The notes: generated by a model not told the origin, from the sequence alone. Shown: positions 8,799 through 17,387, numbered from the stretch's first letter. The stretch is 64,000 nucleotides of DNA from Nocardioides flavescens (GCF_009823805.1 NZ_WUEK01000004.1:1-64000), one strand, 5' to 3'. Numbers and translations: made by a program.

Positions 8799-9635
8799 GT
8801 GCGGCGTACGACGGTCGCAGTCGCTCTGCTGGCCTGCACGGGGGTGCTGGTCGGCTGCGGGAGCGGCGACGACGAGACCTCGTCCCGCGCGCCCGAGGAC
8901 CGCACGCTGGTGTGGTCCGACGAGTTCGAGGGCGCCAACGGCGCGCTGCCCGACGCGTCCAAGTGGAAGATCGAGCAGTACGCCGACGCCACCGACACCG
9001 AGAAGCAGTGCTACACCAACTCCACCGACAACCTCCACACCGACGGCCAGGGCTACCTCGTCATCTCCGCGCTCGAGCAGGCCGGCAACTGCGCCGACGG
9101 GTGGTACCGCTTCGTCACCTCCGGGCGCATCACCACCGAGGGCATCGACAGCTGGAAGTACGGCCGCTTCGAGATGCGCGCCAAGATGCCCAGCGGCGTC
9201 GGCACCTGGCCGGCGTTCTGGGCGATCGGCGAGGACCCCGACCCGTCGGTGGAGTGGCCCGAGCTCGGTGAGATCGACGCGATGGAGTACGTCGGGCGCG
9301 ACCCGACGCACCTCATCGGCACCATCCACGGCGCCACCGACTCCGGCGAGCGGTGGTTCCTCCAGGCCGAGACCGACGCCCCCGAGCCGCTCTCGGAGGC
9401 CATGCACACCTACGCCGTCGACTGGGACGCCGACCGCGTGATCTGGTACCTCGACGGTCAGGAGTACGGCCGGATCACCCGCGACGAGGCCGAGGAGCGC
9501 GGCGTCTGGGAGTTCGACCGGCCCTTCCACCTCATCCTCAACCTCGCCATCGGCGGGGTGCTCGGCGGCGAGGTGCCCGAGGACCTCGCCTACCCGCAGG
9601 AGCTGGTCGTCGACTACGTGCGGGTCTACCAGTAG
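8799..9635 (+). CDS. GH16 family beta-glucanase-like lipoprotein
   Basis: A 278-residue lipoprotein: the lipobox LVGC places the lipidated Cys at residue 20, followed by an acidic/Ser tether. The rest is a glycoside hydrolase 16 jelly roll with the catalytic motif EIDAME (nucleophile Glu158, Asp160, acid/base Glu163) and the conserved WPAFWAIG segment. GH16 enzymes cleave beta-1,3 or mixed beta-1,3/1,4 glucans or galactans; which one cannot be said. The GTG start lies next to the signal sequence. It is convergent with the following minus-strand gene across repeat A2. Confidence 0.9.
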   Translation: MRRTTVAVALLACTGVLVGCGSGDDETSSRAPEDRTLVWSDEFEGANGALPDASKWKIEQYADATDTEKQCYTNSTDNLHTDGQGYLVISALEQAGNCADGWYRFVTSGRITTEGIDSWKYGRFEMRAKMPSGVGTWPAFWAIGEDPDPSVEWPELGEIDAMEYVGRDPTHLIGTIHGATDSGERWFLQAETDAPEPLSEAMHTYAVDWDADRVIWYLDGQEYGRITRDEAEERGVWEFDRPFHLILNLAIGGVLGGEVPEDLAYPQELVVDYVRVYQ

Positions 9636-9650
9636 CTACCGGCGGCCGAG

Positions 9651-9805
9651 GAAGGACGAAGTCCTGTCGTTCCCGGTGGTCGGGAAGGACGAAGTCCTCT
9701 CGTTCCCGGTGGTCGGGAAGGACGAAGTCCTGTCTCGAAACCACTGCTGCAGCCCGGGCGGTCTCGAGACGGTCGGCAGCGCGACCTCCCGACCACCGGC
9801 GTACG
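9651..9805. repeat. Family A repeat with 33-bp tandem units
   Basis: Two 33-bp units (9651-9683, 9684-9716) and the start of a third each contain GAAGGACGAAGTCCT, a small hairpin. The third runs into GTCTCGAAACCAC, then a mirrored GTCTCGAGACGGTCGGC part and CCTCCCGACCACCGG. It begins 15 bases after the GH16 stop codon and lies between convergent genes. Confidence 0.8.
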
Positions 9806-9832
9806 ACGACCGCTGCTCGACCACCGGCTGGC

Positions 9833-10600
9833 TCAGCGCCGCAGCCGCACCCGCGCGTAGCGGAACCCGACCATCCGCTGGAAGTGCCGCAGACCGTTGG
9901 TCTGCTCGGGCGGGGTCGCGGTGTCGAGGAGGTAGCGCACGCCGCGCTGGGCCAGCGCCGTCACCAGCGCGCTGGTCGCGAGGTAGCGCGCGTCGCTGTG
10001 GGCGTCGCTGCGCCCGAGGGTGCGGAAGTAGCGCAGCACGGCCAGCGGTCCGTCGTACGGCGCCACGGCGAGCAGGAGCGGGGTGCCGTCGCCGTCCTCG
10101 GCGACGAGCCACAGGTCGTAGGTGAGCAGGTCGTCGTTGTCGGGGTGCGCGACGCGGTAGCCGGGGTCGACGTGCTCCTGCTCGGCCTCGTCGGCGGCCG
10201 CCACGAGCGCGCGGCGTTCGGACTCGTCGTCGACGGGGCGGACCTTCGTGCCGTGCTTCTCCGCGGCGCGGATCTTGCGGCGCAGCGTCGCCGCGCGCTT
10301 GCCGACGAGGTGCTCGTCGGGGTCGGCCGGCACCTCGAGGACGGCGGTGCCGAGCAGTCGCGCGGGCACGCCGTAGCTCACCCGGGTCGCGATCACGTCG
10401 CACACCGCGCGACCGGCCGGGGTGTCGCTCGGGCGCGCCTCGACGACCGGCAGCGCGCGGATCGCGCGCACGGCGTCGCGCACCTCGCGCGGGTGGGCGA
10501 GCGCCCAGCGCAGCCCGGGGCGGCCCGCGTCGACGTAGGCGTTCCAGAACTCGGCGAGCCCCTTCTCGGACGCGGTGTCGGTGCGGTCGTCGAGGCTCAC
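9833..10600 (-). CDS. GNAT-fold protein of unknown substrate
   Basis: A 255-residue protein read from the GTG that precedes SLDDRT; the frame stays open further upstream, but that part overlaps the divergent thioesterase gene and is taken as spurious. The C-terminal half has features of GNAT/FemAB-like acyltransferases: a basic KRAATLRRKIRAAEKHG helix and a final beta-strand segment HFQRMVGFRYARVRLRR. The N-terminal part is not recognised. Function is unassigned; an aminoacyl- or acetyl-transferase is only a possibility. Confidence 0.65.
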   Translation of the reverse strand: MSLDDRTDTASEKGLAEFWNAYVDAGRPGLRWALAHPREVRDAVRAIRALPVVEARPSDTPAGRAVCDVIATRVSYGVPARLLGTAVLEVPADPDEHLVGKRAATLRRKIRAAEKHGTKVRPVDDESERRALVAAADEAEQEHVDPGYRVAHPDNDDLLTYDLWLVAEDGDGTPLLLAVAPYDGPLAVLRYFRTLGRSDAHSDARYLATSALVTALAQRGVRYLLDTATPPEQTNGLRHFQRMVGFRYARVRLRR

Positions 10601-10636
10601 CCCACCAGCCTGGCAGCAAGGACCTAGCCTCGTCGG

Positions 10637-11464
10637 GTGATCGCCGAGTACGACCGACACCTCGCCGCCACGCCTGCAGGCGAGGGCCGCTACGACGTCG
10701 AGGTGCCCGCGGGGTGGGCCGTCGGCGGTGGCATCAACGGCGGGTTCCTGCTGTCGCTGATGGTCAACGCGCTGCGCGACGCGCTGCCGGCGATGCCCGA
10801 TCCGCTCGCGACCAGCGCGCACTTCCTCTCCGCGTCCGTGCCGGGCCCGGCGCAGGTCGTGGTCGGCGTACGCCGCGAGGGCGGGTCGGTCGCCACCGCC
10901 GACGTCGAGCTCGTGCAGGGCGGGGTCACCCGGATCGCCGCGACGGTCACCTGCGGCGACCTCGACCGCTTCGCCGCCCGCGGCTCGGCGTCCGACCGCA
11001 GCCTCGCCGAGCCGCTCGCGCTGCCGCCGATCGAGGAGTGCTTCGCTTCGGCGGACGCACCCGACGAGGTCAAGGCGTTCGTCGCCATGCTCGGCCGCTT
11101 CGACCTGCGCCTCGACCCGGCCCACGCCGGCTGGGGCGGCGGCACCCCCGGCGGCACGGGCGTCGTGCAGAGCTGGTGGCGGCTCGACGACGGTCGCGAG
11201 CCCGACGTCGTCTCGCTGCTGACCGCCGTCGACGTGCTGCCGCCGGTCACCTTCGACCTCGGCCTGCCGGGCTGGGCGCCCACGATCGAGCTCACGGCGT
11301 ACGTCCGCGCCCGCCCCGCCCCCGGCTGGCTCCGCATCCGCCACGCCACCAAGCAGCTCGCCGGCGGGCTGTTCGAGGAGGACTGCGAGGTCTGGGACTC
11401 CGCCGACCGGCTCGTCGCCCAGAGCCGTCAGCTCGCCCTCGTGCCCCGCCCGATGCCCTCCTGA
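10637..11464 (+). CDS. Acyl-CoA thioesterase family protein (double hotdog)
   Basis: A 275-residue protein with the layout of TesB-like thioesterases: an N-terminal hotdog domain beginning GWAVGGGINGGFLLSLM and containing the SAHFLSASVPG strand, then a C-terminal hotdog with SLLTAVDVLPP and WLRIRHATKQLAGG. Such enzymes hydrolyse acyl-CoA to free acid and CoA. The GTG start is 36 bases from the divergent GNAT-like gene, so the two share a promoter region. Chain-length preference is not visible. Confidence 0.8.
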   Translation: MIAEYDRHLAATPAGEGRYDVEVPAGWAVGGGINGGFLLSLMVNALRDALPAMPDPLATSAHFLSASVPGPAQVVVGVRREGGSVATADVELVQGGVTRIAATVTCGDLDRFAARGSASDRSLAEPLALPPIEECFASADAPDEVKAFVAMLGRFDLRLDPAHAGWGGGTPGGTGVVQSWWRLDDGREPDVVSLLTAVDVLPPVTFDLGLPGWAPTIELTAYVRARPAPGWLRIRHATKQLAGGLFEEDCEVWDSADRLVAQSRQLALVPRPMPS

Positions 11465-11485
11465 CCCTGCGCCGCCCCTACCGCT

Positions 11486-11555
11486 TGTAACGCGGAGTTG
11501 GTGACGGTTCCGACCCGTTGCAACGGGTCGGAACCGTCACCAACTCCGCGTTACA
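11486..11555. repeat. Perfect 70-bp palindrome (family E)
   Basis: Every base from 11486 to 11520 is complementary to its mirror from 11521 to 11555; the axis is in TTGCAA and there is no loop. It begins 21 bases after the thioesterase stop and ends 30 bases before the stop of the opposing gene. A bidirectional terminator or cruciform site fits the position. The arms start TGTAACGCGGAGTTGG. Confidence 0.9.
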
Positions 11556-11585
11556 GCTGGGCGGTACGGCGGGGGAGGGGGCCGT

Positions 11586-12626
11586 TCAGCGCCGGTCGAA
11601 CCAGGTGCGCGGCATGGCGTAGACCCAGCGGCGACGGGGGTGCTCGGTGACGGACCAGAGCAGGTCGGAGTCGGGGTCCCAGGCGATGTCCTCGGGGCCC
11701 ATCGGCGCGGCCCAGCGGTGGCGGCGGAACGCGCCGGGGCGCCCGACGTGCACCGAACCGGGGACGCGGGGGCCGTGGGAGGTGGTGACGTACCACCGTC
11801 CCGCCGCGATCACCGCGCCCTGCGCGCGGGCCACGCCGCCGTCGTCGAGGTCGAGCGGGCGCGCGAGCCCCTCCTCCTCGGTCAGGAACTTCGTGGTCGG
11901 GTCGACGGGGAACCGCGCGAGCCGCCGCGTCTGCTTCGGGCCGCCGTACTCGCCGACGACCAGCGCCGGAGGATCGGCCTCGCGGTCGAGGGAGAGGAAG
12001 GAGTAGCGCAGCCGTTCGACGCCGTCGCCGGTCTCGGCGCGGTAGGCGAAGCGGACGGGCAGCACGTAGCGGTGGTCGCCGGTCACCTCGCCCAGCGCCC
12101 CCGGCGTCGGCAGGCGCAGCAGGTCGTCGACGCGGCACGTGACGATCCCGCGGGCGGTGGCCGCGATGTGCACGTAGGGCCCGTGCCAGACCAGTCCGCC
12201 CGCGTGCACCTTGAGCGGCTCGACGCCGGCCACGCCGTCGCGCAGCGTCGGGCGCACGAGCAGCACGTGGCGGTAGCGGCGGCGCCGCGTGTCGAGGAAG
12301 GTCAACCGCGAGCCGCCCTGCGTGGAGTACCACGACACGACGACCAGGTCGCGCGAGCCGCCGAGGTCCGCGACGTCGGCGTCGGTCGCCGTCGAGACGC
12401 CCTGCGGCCACCAGACCGGGTCGCGGCGGTCGGCGGCGTCCCACGTCCAGGCCCGTCGTACGGCGCGCCCCGGGGCCCAGGTGCGCCGGGCCCGGCGGTC
12501 GAGGTCGCCGACGAACGCCGACAGCGGGACCCGCCCGCCGAGCCGCTCGGCGAGCGCGTCGATCTCGGCGACGTTCTCGGCGGTGCGCCGCAGGTGGAGG
12601 TCGACCGGGGGCGGGGTGTCGCTCAC
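11586..12626 (-). CDS. Hypothetical protein, possibly beta-propeller-like
   Basis: A 346-residue protein without signal peptide or membrane segments. It is rich in alternating beta-strand-like stretches (RDLVVVSWYSTQGGSRLTFLD, YVHIAATARGIVTCRV, GRWYVTTSHGPRVPG), and its end, PEDIAWDPDSDLLWSVTEH, resembles a propeller blade. I recognise no enzymatic motif. The GTG at 12626 is chosen because the longer open frame would run over the divergent Nudix gene, which starts 16 bases away. Confidence 0.6.
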   Translation of the reverse strand: MSDTPPPVDLHLRRTAENVAEIDALAERLGGRVPLSAFVGDLDRRARRTWAPGRAVRRAWTWDAADRRDPVWWPQGVSTATDADVADLGGSRDLVVVSWYSTQGGSRLTFLDTRRRRYRHVLLVRPTLRDGVAGVEPLKVHAGGLVWHGPYVHIAATARGIVTCRVDDLLRLPTPGALGEVTGDHRYVLPVRFAYRAETGDGVERLRYSFLSLDREADPPALVVGEYGGPKQTRRLARFPVDPTTKFLTEEEGLARPLDLDDGGVARAQGAVIAAGRWYVTTSHGPRVPGSVHVGRPGAFRRHRWAAPMGPEDIAWDPDSDLLWSVTEHPRRRWVYAMPRTWFDRR

Positions 12627-12641
12627 CTCGACAATGTAGGC

Positions 12642-13058
12642 ATGGCCACCGACGTCTCCCCACAGGTCGTCGTCGGCGCCGCCGTCGTCCGCGACGGCCG
12701 GGTGCTCGCGGCCCGTCGTACGACCCCGCCCGAGGCGGCGGGGCGCTGGGAGTTCCCGGGCGGCAAGGTCGACGAGGGCGAGAGTGACGACGCCGCGCTG
12801 GTGCGCGAGCTGGCCGAGGAGCTCGGCGTCCGCGTGCGGGTCGTGCGCTGGCTCGCCGGAGAGCAGTCCGTGGGACCCGGCGGCCGCTACCGGCTGCGGG
12901 TCGCCGTGGTGCGGCTGGAGGCGGGCGAGCCGGAGGCCACCGAGCACGACCGGCTGCGCTGGCTCGACCCCGCCCGGCTCGACGAGGTGGACTGGCTCGA
13001 CGGCGACCGGCCCTTCCTCGACGAGCTGTCGGCGCTCGCTCCTACGCTGGACCCATGA
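12642..13058 (+). CDS. Nudix hydrolase, MutT-like
   Basis: A 138-residue Nudix pyrophosphohydrolase. The full Nudix box GX5EX7REUXEEXGU is present ([24 protein letters not shown] region, residues about 40-62), preceded by WEFPGGKV as in MutT/8-oxo-dGTP hydrolases. It probably removes oxidised nucleotides or a related nucleoside diphosphate derivative. Its stop codon overlaps the mshB start (ATGA), which suggests translational coupling with the mycothiol gene. Confidence 0.88.
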   Translation: MATDVSPQVVVGAAVVRDGRVLAARRTTPPEAAGRWEFPGGKVDEGESDDAALVRELAEELGVRVRVVRWLAGEQSVGPGGRYRLRVAVVRLEAGEPEATEHDRLRWLDPARLDEVDWLDGDRPFLDELSALAPTLDP

Positions 13059-13972
13059 CCGCTCCGGACCGCCGCCTGCTGCTCGTGCACGCCCACCCCG
13101 ACGACGAGACGATCGGCACCGGGGCGACGATGGCGCGCTACGTCGAGGAGGGCGCCGGGGTCACGCTGGTGACCTGCACCGCCGGCGAGATGGGCGAGAT
13201 CCTGGTGCCCGAGCTCGAGCACCTCGCTGCCGACCGCGAGGACAAGCTCGGCGAGCACCGCCGCGGCGAGATCGCCGACGCGATGGCCGCCCTCGGGGTC
13301 ACCGACCACCGCTGGCTGGGGGGCTTCGGGACCTACCGCGACTCCGGCATGCAGTGGCACGCCGACGGCTACGCCATCGCCGCCGACACCGTCCACGACA
13401 ACGCCTTCTCCGCCGCCGACCTGACCAAGGCCGCCAACGACCTCGTGCAGGTCGTGCGCGAGGTGCGCCCGCAGGTCCTGGTCACCTACGACGAGTTCGG
13501 GGGCTACGGTCACCCCGACCACATCCAGGCCCACCGGGTCGCGATGTACGCCGCCCAGCTCGCCGCCGTGCCGTCGTACCGTCCCGACCTCGGCGAGCCG
13601 TGGCGGATCGCGAAGATCTACTGGAGCGCGATGTCGGAGTCGCGGATGCGCGAGGGGCTGCGGGCCCTGCGCGACGCGGGCGACACGACGTCGTTCGAGG
13701 GGATGGACCCCGACGGTCCGCTGCCGCACTTCGTGACCGCCGACGAGCACCTGACCGCGGTCGTCGACGGCACCGCCCACGCCGAGCAGAAGATGGCCGC
13801 GATGCGCGCCTACCCGACCCAGATCACCCTCGACGGACCGTTCTTCGCGCTGTCCAACAACAAGGGCGACTCGGTCTGGGGTGAGGAGTTCTTCCGCATC
13901 GTGGCGGGCGAGCCCGGCCCCGTGGGCGGAGACGGCCTCGAGACCGACCTCTTCGCGGGGCTGGACGTCTGA
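13055..13972 (+). CDS. mshB: Mycothiol biosynthesis deacetylase MshB
   Basis: A 305-residue LmbE-like zinc deacetylase. It shows the metal-binding HPDDE at residues 14-18, the TAGEMGE loop and the distal zinc histidine in [12 protein letters not shown]. MshB removes acetyl from GlcNAc-inositol in mycothiol synthesis; the close paralogue Mca hydrolyses mycothiol S-conjugates, but the DUF6113 gene that follows and the M. tuberculosis order (Rv1170, Rv1171) favour MshB. It overlaps the Nudix gene by four bases. Confidence 0.88.
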   Translation: MTAPDRRLLLVHAHPDDETIGTGATMARYVEEGAGVTLVTCTAGEMGEILVPELEHLAADREDKLGEHRRGEIADAMAALGVTDHRWLGGFGTYRDSGMQWHADGYAIAADTVHDNAFSAADLTKAANDLVQVVREVRPQVLVTYDEFGGYGHPDHIQAHRVAMYAAQLAAVPSYRPDLGEPWRIAKIYWSAMSESRMREGLRALRDAGDTTSFEGMDPDGPLPHFVTADEHLTAVVDGTAHAEQKMAAMRAYPTQITLDGPFFALSNNKGDSVWGEEFFRIVAGEPGPVGGDGLETDLFAGLDV

Positions 13973-13986
13973 GCGGGCGCGCACCG

Positions 13987-14346
13987 GTGTCCGTGCGCCT
14001 GCTGCCGCTCTCGGTCCTCGCCGGAGCGGCCGCGGCCGTCGCGGCCGTCGCCGTCCACCAGTGGTGGTGGGGCGCGGTCCTGGCCGTCGTCGCCGTCCTC
14101 GCGGTGGTGCTCTGCACCCCCGCCGGCTGGGCGACCCGGCTGCCCTTCGGTGCGGCGTACGCCGGGGTCACGGCGCTGGTCTCGACGACCCGCGGCGAGG
14201 GCGACTTCCTCGTCGGCTCCACCGCCACGGGCTACGTCGTCCTCGGGCTCGGCCTCGTCGTCCTCCTGCTCTGCGTCGCCACGCTCCCGCGCCCGGGGCG
14301 CGGTGCTTCTGAGCCCGACACGCCAGTTTCACCGGGTACCCGGTGA
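13987..14346 (+). CDS. DUF6113 family small membrane protein
   Basis: A 119-residue protein with four hydrophobic segments, lying 14 bases after mshB in the position where actinobacteria often have a DUF6113 gene. Function is unknown. The coding frame runs into the family B palindrome: the last residues (about PVSPGTR) and the TGA stop are contributed by the repeat sequence, so the C-terminus appears to have been set by insertion or spread of that repeat. Start GTG at 13987. Confidence 0.7.
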   Translation: MSVRLLPLSVLAGAAAAVAAVAVHQWWWGAVLAVVAVLAVVLCTPAGWATRLPFGAAYAGVTALVSTTRGEGDFLVGSTATGYVVLGLGLVVLLLCVATLPRPGRGASEPDTPVSPGTR

Positions 14347-14496
14347 AACTGGTGCTTCCCGCACGAAGTTTCGGCCCACCAGCATGAGTTCCGTGCGGGC
14401 AGTCCTCGCGCGAGCGGACTGGCCCCACGGAACTCACGCTTCCCTCGCGAGTTTCGTGCGGGCAGCGTGAGTTTCACCGGGTACCCGGTGAATCTC
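14323..14496. repeat. Family B palindromic element, long copy
   Basis: A perfect 30-bp palindrome centred on GGTACC (14323-14352) is followed by interleaved short inverted repeats (CCCGCACGAAGTTTC, CCGTGCGGGCAG, CCACGGAACTCACG) and a second GGTACC palindrome at 14469-14496. The same outer palindromes with a much shorter middle occur at 41814-41904. It contains the stop codon of the DUF6113 gene. Confidence 0.88.
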
Positions 14497-14532
14497 CCCG
14501 ATCCGAGTGACCAGAGTTCCTAGAGTGACCAC

Positions 14533-16191
14533 GTGGGACTCCTGAGACGCCGGGTGAAGCGGCGCGGTGTCGGTCACGAGGCCGAGGGCGGCCGTGCCGT
14601 GCTGGTGATCGTGCTGGCGCTGCTGCTGCTCGCGGGCGGCGGCTGGGTCGCGGCGTACGCCGGGGCGAGCGGCAACCTGCCGCGCGGCACCACCATCGCG
14701 GGGGTCGCCGTCGGCGGGCAGGACCGCTACCAGGCCGCACGCACCCTCGCCGCGGGCGTGCAGTCCGAGCTCGACGCCCCGCTGACCCTGCAGGTCGGCA
14801 CGACCACGACCCAGGTCACGCCCGCCGAGGCTGGGCTCTCGGTCGACGCGGTCGCCTCGGTGGCGCAGGCCCTCGGCCCCCGCAGCTGGGACCCCGAGCA
14901 GCTGTGGGGCTACTACTCTGGCGGCTCCGACCTCGAGCCCGTCGTCTCGGTCGACGCGGCCGCGATGGACGCGCTGCTGACGAAGGTCGAGGGCCTCGCC
15001 GGTGAGCCCGCCCGCGACGGCGGCGTCGACGTGACGAGCGGGCGCATCGAGCTGAAGGCGCCCCGCGAGGGTGCGACGCTCGACCGCGCGCAGGCGAGCG
15101 CGGCCGTGGTGGCGGCGTTCTCCGCCGGTCGTCACGAGCTCTCCCTCCCGCTGCTCTACACCGTGCCCGAGATCGACCAGGCCGACGTGGACCAGGCGGT
15201 CGCCACCCTCGCCAACCCGGCGCTGGCCGCGCCCGTGACGCTCGTCTTCGCGACCGGCCAGGTCACGCTCGGGCCGCAGGACTACGCCGACGTGCTGCAG
15301 ATCGTGCCCCGCGACGGCGCGCTCGCCCTGCAGGTCGACCCGACGCTCGTGACCTCGCTCGTCGACCCCGCGGCGTACGCCGTCGCGCCGGTCGACGCCT
15401 CCCTCTCGCTCGCCACCGGCGCGCCCACGGTCGTGCCGGCCGTCGACGGGCAGACCTACGACGCCGCGGCGGTCGCCACCGCCCTGCAGCAGGCCGTCGT
15501 GGCGACCGGCGACGCCCGCACCGTCACCGTCCCCAGCGCCGTCGCCCCGGCCACGGTGCAGGCCGCCGACATCGAGGCGCTCGGGGTCCGCGAGCTCGTC
15601 TCGACCTTCGGCGTGCCGGTGCCCGCCACCGCCGGCGCGACCCTCACCGACGCCGTCGGGCGCCTCGACGGGGCGGTCGTGCGACCGGGGGAGACCTTCT
15701 CGCTCGCCGGTCGCATCGGCGACGCCCGCGGCGAGGGCGACCGGCTCGCCACTGCGGTCTGGAACGCCGGCTCGCTCGCCGGTCTCGTCGACGTCTCGCG
15801 CACCGCGCCGACGTCCTGGAGCGCCGGCCTGCCCGAGGGCCGCGACGCGGCGTACGCCGTCGGCGGGCCCGACCTGCAGCTGCGCGACGACGGCACCGCC
15901 GCCGTGCTGCTGTCGGCCCGGGTGGCCGACGGCGCGGTCACGGTCGACGTCTGGTCGACCAAGGAGTTCGACGTCGCCCTGACCGTCGGCGCGCGCTACG
16001 CCGGCGTCGCGCGGGCCACCGTCGCCGACGCGAACCCGACCTGCGTGGCCCAGGCGGGCGAGGACGGCTTCAGCGTCGACCTGGTCCGCACGGTCTCCCG
16101 CGTCGGCGATCCGACCCCCGTCCGCAGCGACACCGTCACCACGACGTACGCGCCGGTGGCTGCCGTGGTCTGCCAGCCCGCCGCGCAGTAG
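14533..16191 (+). CDS. VanW-type exported protein, divergent
   Basis: A 552-residue protein with a basic N-terminus and a single membrane anchor at about residues 22-44; the rest is probably outside the membrane. The first 340 residues carry repeated domains like those preceding VanW modules in cell-wall proteins (a peptidoglycan-binding-4-like strand-helix pattern). The C-terminal part starts with VVRPGETFSLAGRIG, the usual VanW opening, but the highly conserved Gly-Gln-x-x-Thr-Thr core that should follow is missing or altered (GDRLATAVWNAG). A wall-associated role is inferred. GTG start; the Asp-box gene follows 10 bases later. Confidence 0.75.
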   Translation: MGLLRRRVKRRGVGHEAEGGRAVLVIVLALLLLAGGGWVAAYAGASGNLPRGTTIAGVAVGGQDRYQAARTLAAGVQSELDAPLTLQVGTTTTQVTPAEAGLSVDAVASVAQALGPRSWDPEQLWGYYSGGSDLEPVVSVDAAAMDALLTKVEGLAGEPARDGGVDVTSGRIELKAPREGATLDRAQASAAVVAAFSAGRHELSLPLLYTVPEIDQADVDQAVATLANPALAAPVTLVFATGQVTLGPQDYADVLQIVPRDGALALQVDPTLVTSLVDPAAYAVAPVDASLSLATGAPTVVPAVDGQTYDAAAVATALQQAVVATGDARTVTVPSAVAPATVQAADIEALGVRELVSTFGVPVPATAGATLTDAVGRLDGAVVRPGETFSLAGRIGDARGEGDRLATAVWNAGSLAGLVDVSRTAPTSWSAGLPEGRDAAYAVGGPDLQLRDDGTAAVLLSARVADGAVTVDVWSTKEFDVALTVGARYAGVARATVADANPTCVAQAGEDGFSVDLVRTVSRVGDPTPVRSDTVTTTYAPVAAVVCQPAAQ

Positions 16192-16201
16192 GTTGCCGAG
16201 C

Positions 16202-17278
16202 ATGATCCCGGGTCGCTCACCTCGTCGTCGTCTCCTCTCCCTGCTCGGCTCCGTCGCGGCGGTGCTCGTCACCGTCCCGGCCGTCGTGGCGGTCTCGCCC
16301 GCGGCCGACGCCGCCGGCGGCTACCGCTGGCGCGACACCGACACGAGCAGCGAGTCGCACTTCCGCGGCCTCGCCGCCGTGAGCGCCAAGGTCGCCTGGG
16401 CCGGTGGGTACGACGGCACGATCGTGCGCACCGCCGACGGCGGGCGCACCTGGAAGGACGTCTCGCCCGGCCTCCCCGGCACCGAGGCGCTGCAGTTCCG
16501 CGACATCGAGGCGTGGGACTCGCGCAACGCCGTCGCGCTCGCCGTCGGCGAGGGCACCGACTCGCGCATCTACCGCACCTCCGACGGCGGCCAGACCTGG
16601 AAGCGCGGCTACCAGAACCGCAACCCCAAGGCGTTCTACGACTGCATGTCCTTCTGGGACCGCCGTCACGGCATCACCATCGGTGACCCGGTCAACGGCA
16701 GGTTGGCGGTGCTCGTCACCAACGACGGAGGCCGCAGCTGGGACAAGCGCCCGGGCCCGGCGGCGCTGAAGGGCGAGGCAGGCTTCGCCGCCAGCGGCCA
16801 GTGCACGGTCACGGCCGGCAAGAGCGACGCGTGGTTCGGCGGGGGCGGCCCGGCCGCCCGCGTCTTCCACACCGAAGACCGCGGTCGCACCTGGAGCGTC
16901 AGCGCGACCCCGCTCGCCTCCGGCGAGACCGGCGGCATCAACGGCCTCCTCGCCCTCGACCGCCGTCACGTGATGGCCGTCGGCGGCGACTTCAGCGACC
17001 CCGAGGCCGGCGCCGACACCGCGGCGTACTCCAACGACGGCGGCACCACCTGGACCGCCGCCGGCGACCTGCGCGGCTACCGCTCCAGCGTCGCGCTCGT
17101 CCCCGGCACCGAGGGCACCTTCATCGCCGTCGGCCTCACCGGCAGCGACGTCAGCCGCGACGGTGGCCTGACCTGGCGCAAGGTCGACAACAAGAGCCTC
17201 GACACCATCGACTGCTCCGCCGACGCCTGCTGGGGCTCCGGCGACCTCGGGCGGATCGCGGTGCTCACCGAGCGCTGA
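16202..17278 (+). CDS. Secreted Asp-box (BNR/Ycf48-like) repeat protein
   Basis: A 358-residue protein with a cleavable signal peptide (about residues 1-36, ending near DAAG). It has at least six Asp-box repeats of the form DGGxTW (for example DGGRTWK, DGGQTWK, DGGRSWD, DGGTTWT, DGGLTWR), which mark the corners of a beta-propeller as in sialidases and Ycf48. No sialidase Arg triad or FRIP motif is seen, so it is probably a binding or scaffold protein. ATG at 16202 is preferred over a TTG nine bases upstream. Confidence 0.78.
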   Translation: MIPGRSPRRRLLSLLGSVAAVLVTVPAVVAVSPAADAAGGYRWRDTDTSSESHFRGLAAVSAKVAWAGGYDGTIVRTADGGRTWKDVSPGLPGTEALQFRDIEAWDSRNAVALAVGEGTDSRIYRTSDGGQTWKRGYQNRNPKAFYDCMSFWDRRHGITIGDPVNGRLAVLVTNDGGRSWDKRPGPAALKGEAGFAASGQCTVTAGKSDAWFGGGGPAARVFHTEDRGRTWSVSATPLASGETGGINGLLALDRRHVMAVGGDFSDPEAGADTAAYSNDGGTTWTAAGDLRGYRSSVALVPGTEGTFIAVGLTGSDVSRDGGLTWRKVDNKSLDTIDCSADACWGSGDLGRIAVLTER

Positions 17279-17290
17279 TCCGTCGCGAAA

Positions 17291-17386
17291 GTGGTTTCGA
17301 GACGGCCGTAGCCGGCCTCCTCAACCACCGATCGGTAGACCACCAGTCGGTGGTTGAGGAAGGACGAAGTCCTGTCTCGAAACCAC
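17291..17386. repeat. Family A cruciform element, best copy
   Basis: The outer arms GTGGTTTCGAGAC (17291-17303) and GTCTCGAAACCAC (17374-17386) and the inner arms CCTCAACCACCGA (17319-17331) and TCGGTGGTTGAGG (17347-17359) are both perfect 13-bp inverted repeats. A small hairpin sits in each shoulder (GGCCGTAGCCGGCC; AGGACGAAGTCCT). It fills the gap between convergent genes, 12 bases from one stop codon and 1 base from the other. Confidence 0.92.
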
Positions 17387-17387
17387 C

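Noticed and set aside
5966..9271. A 1101-codon plus-strand frame overlapping the SNF2 and dioxygenase genes
   Set aside because: A frame-shifted shadow of real genes, Arg-rich with no motif.
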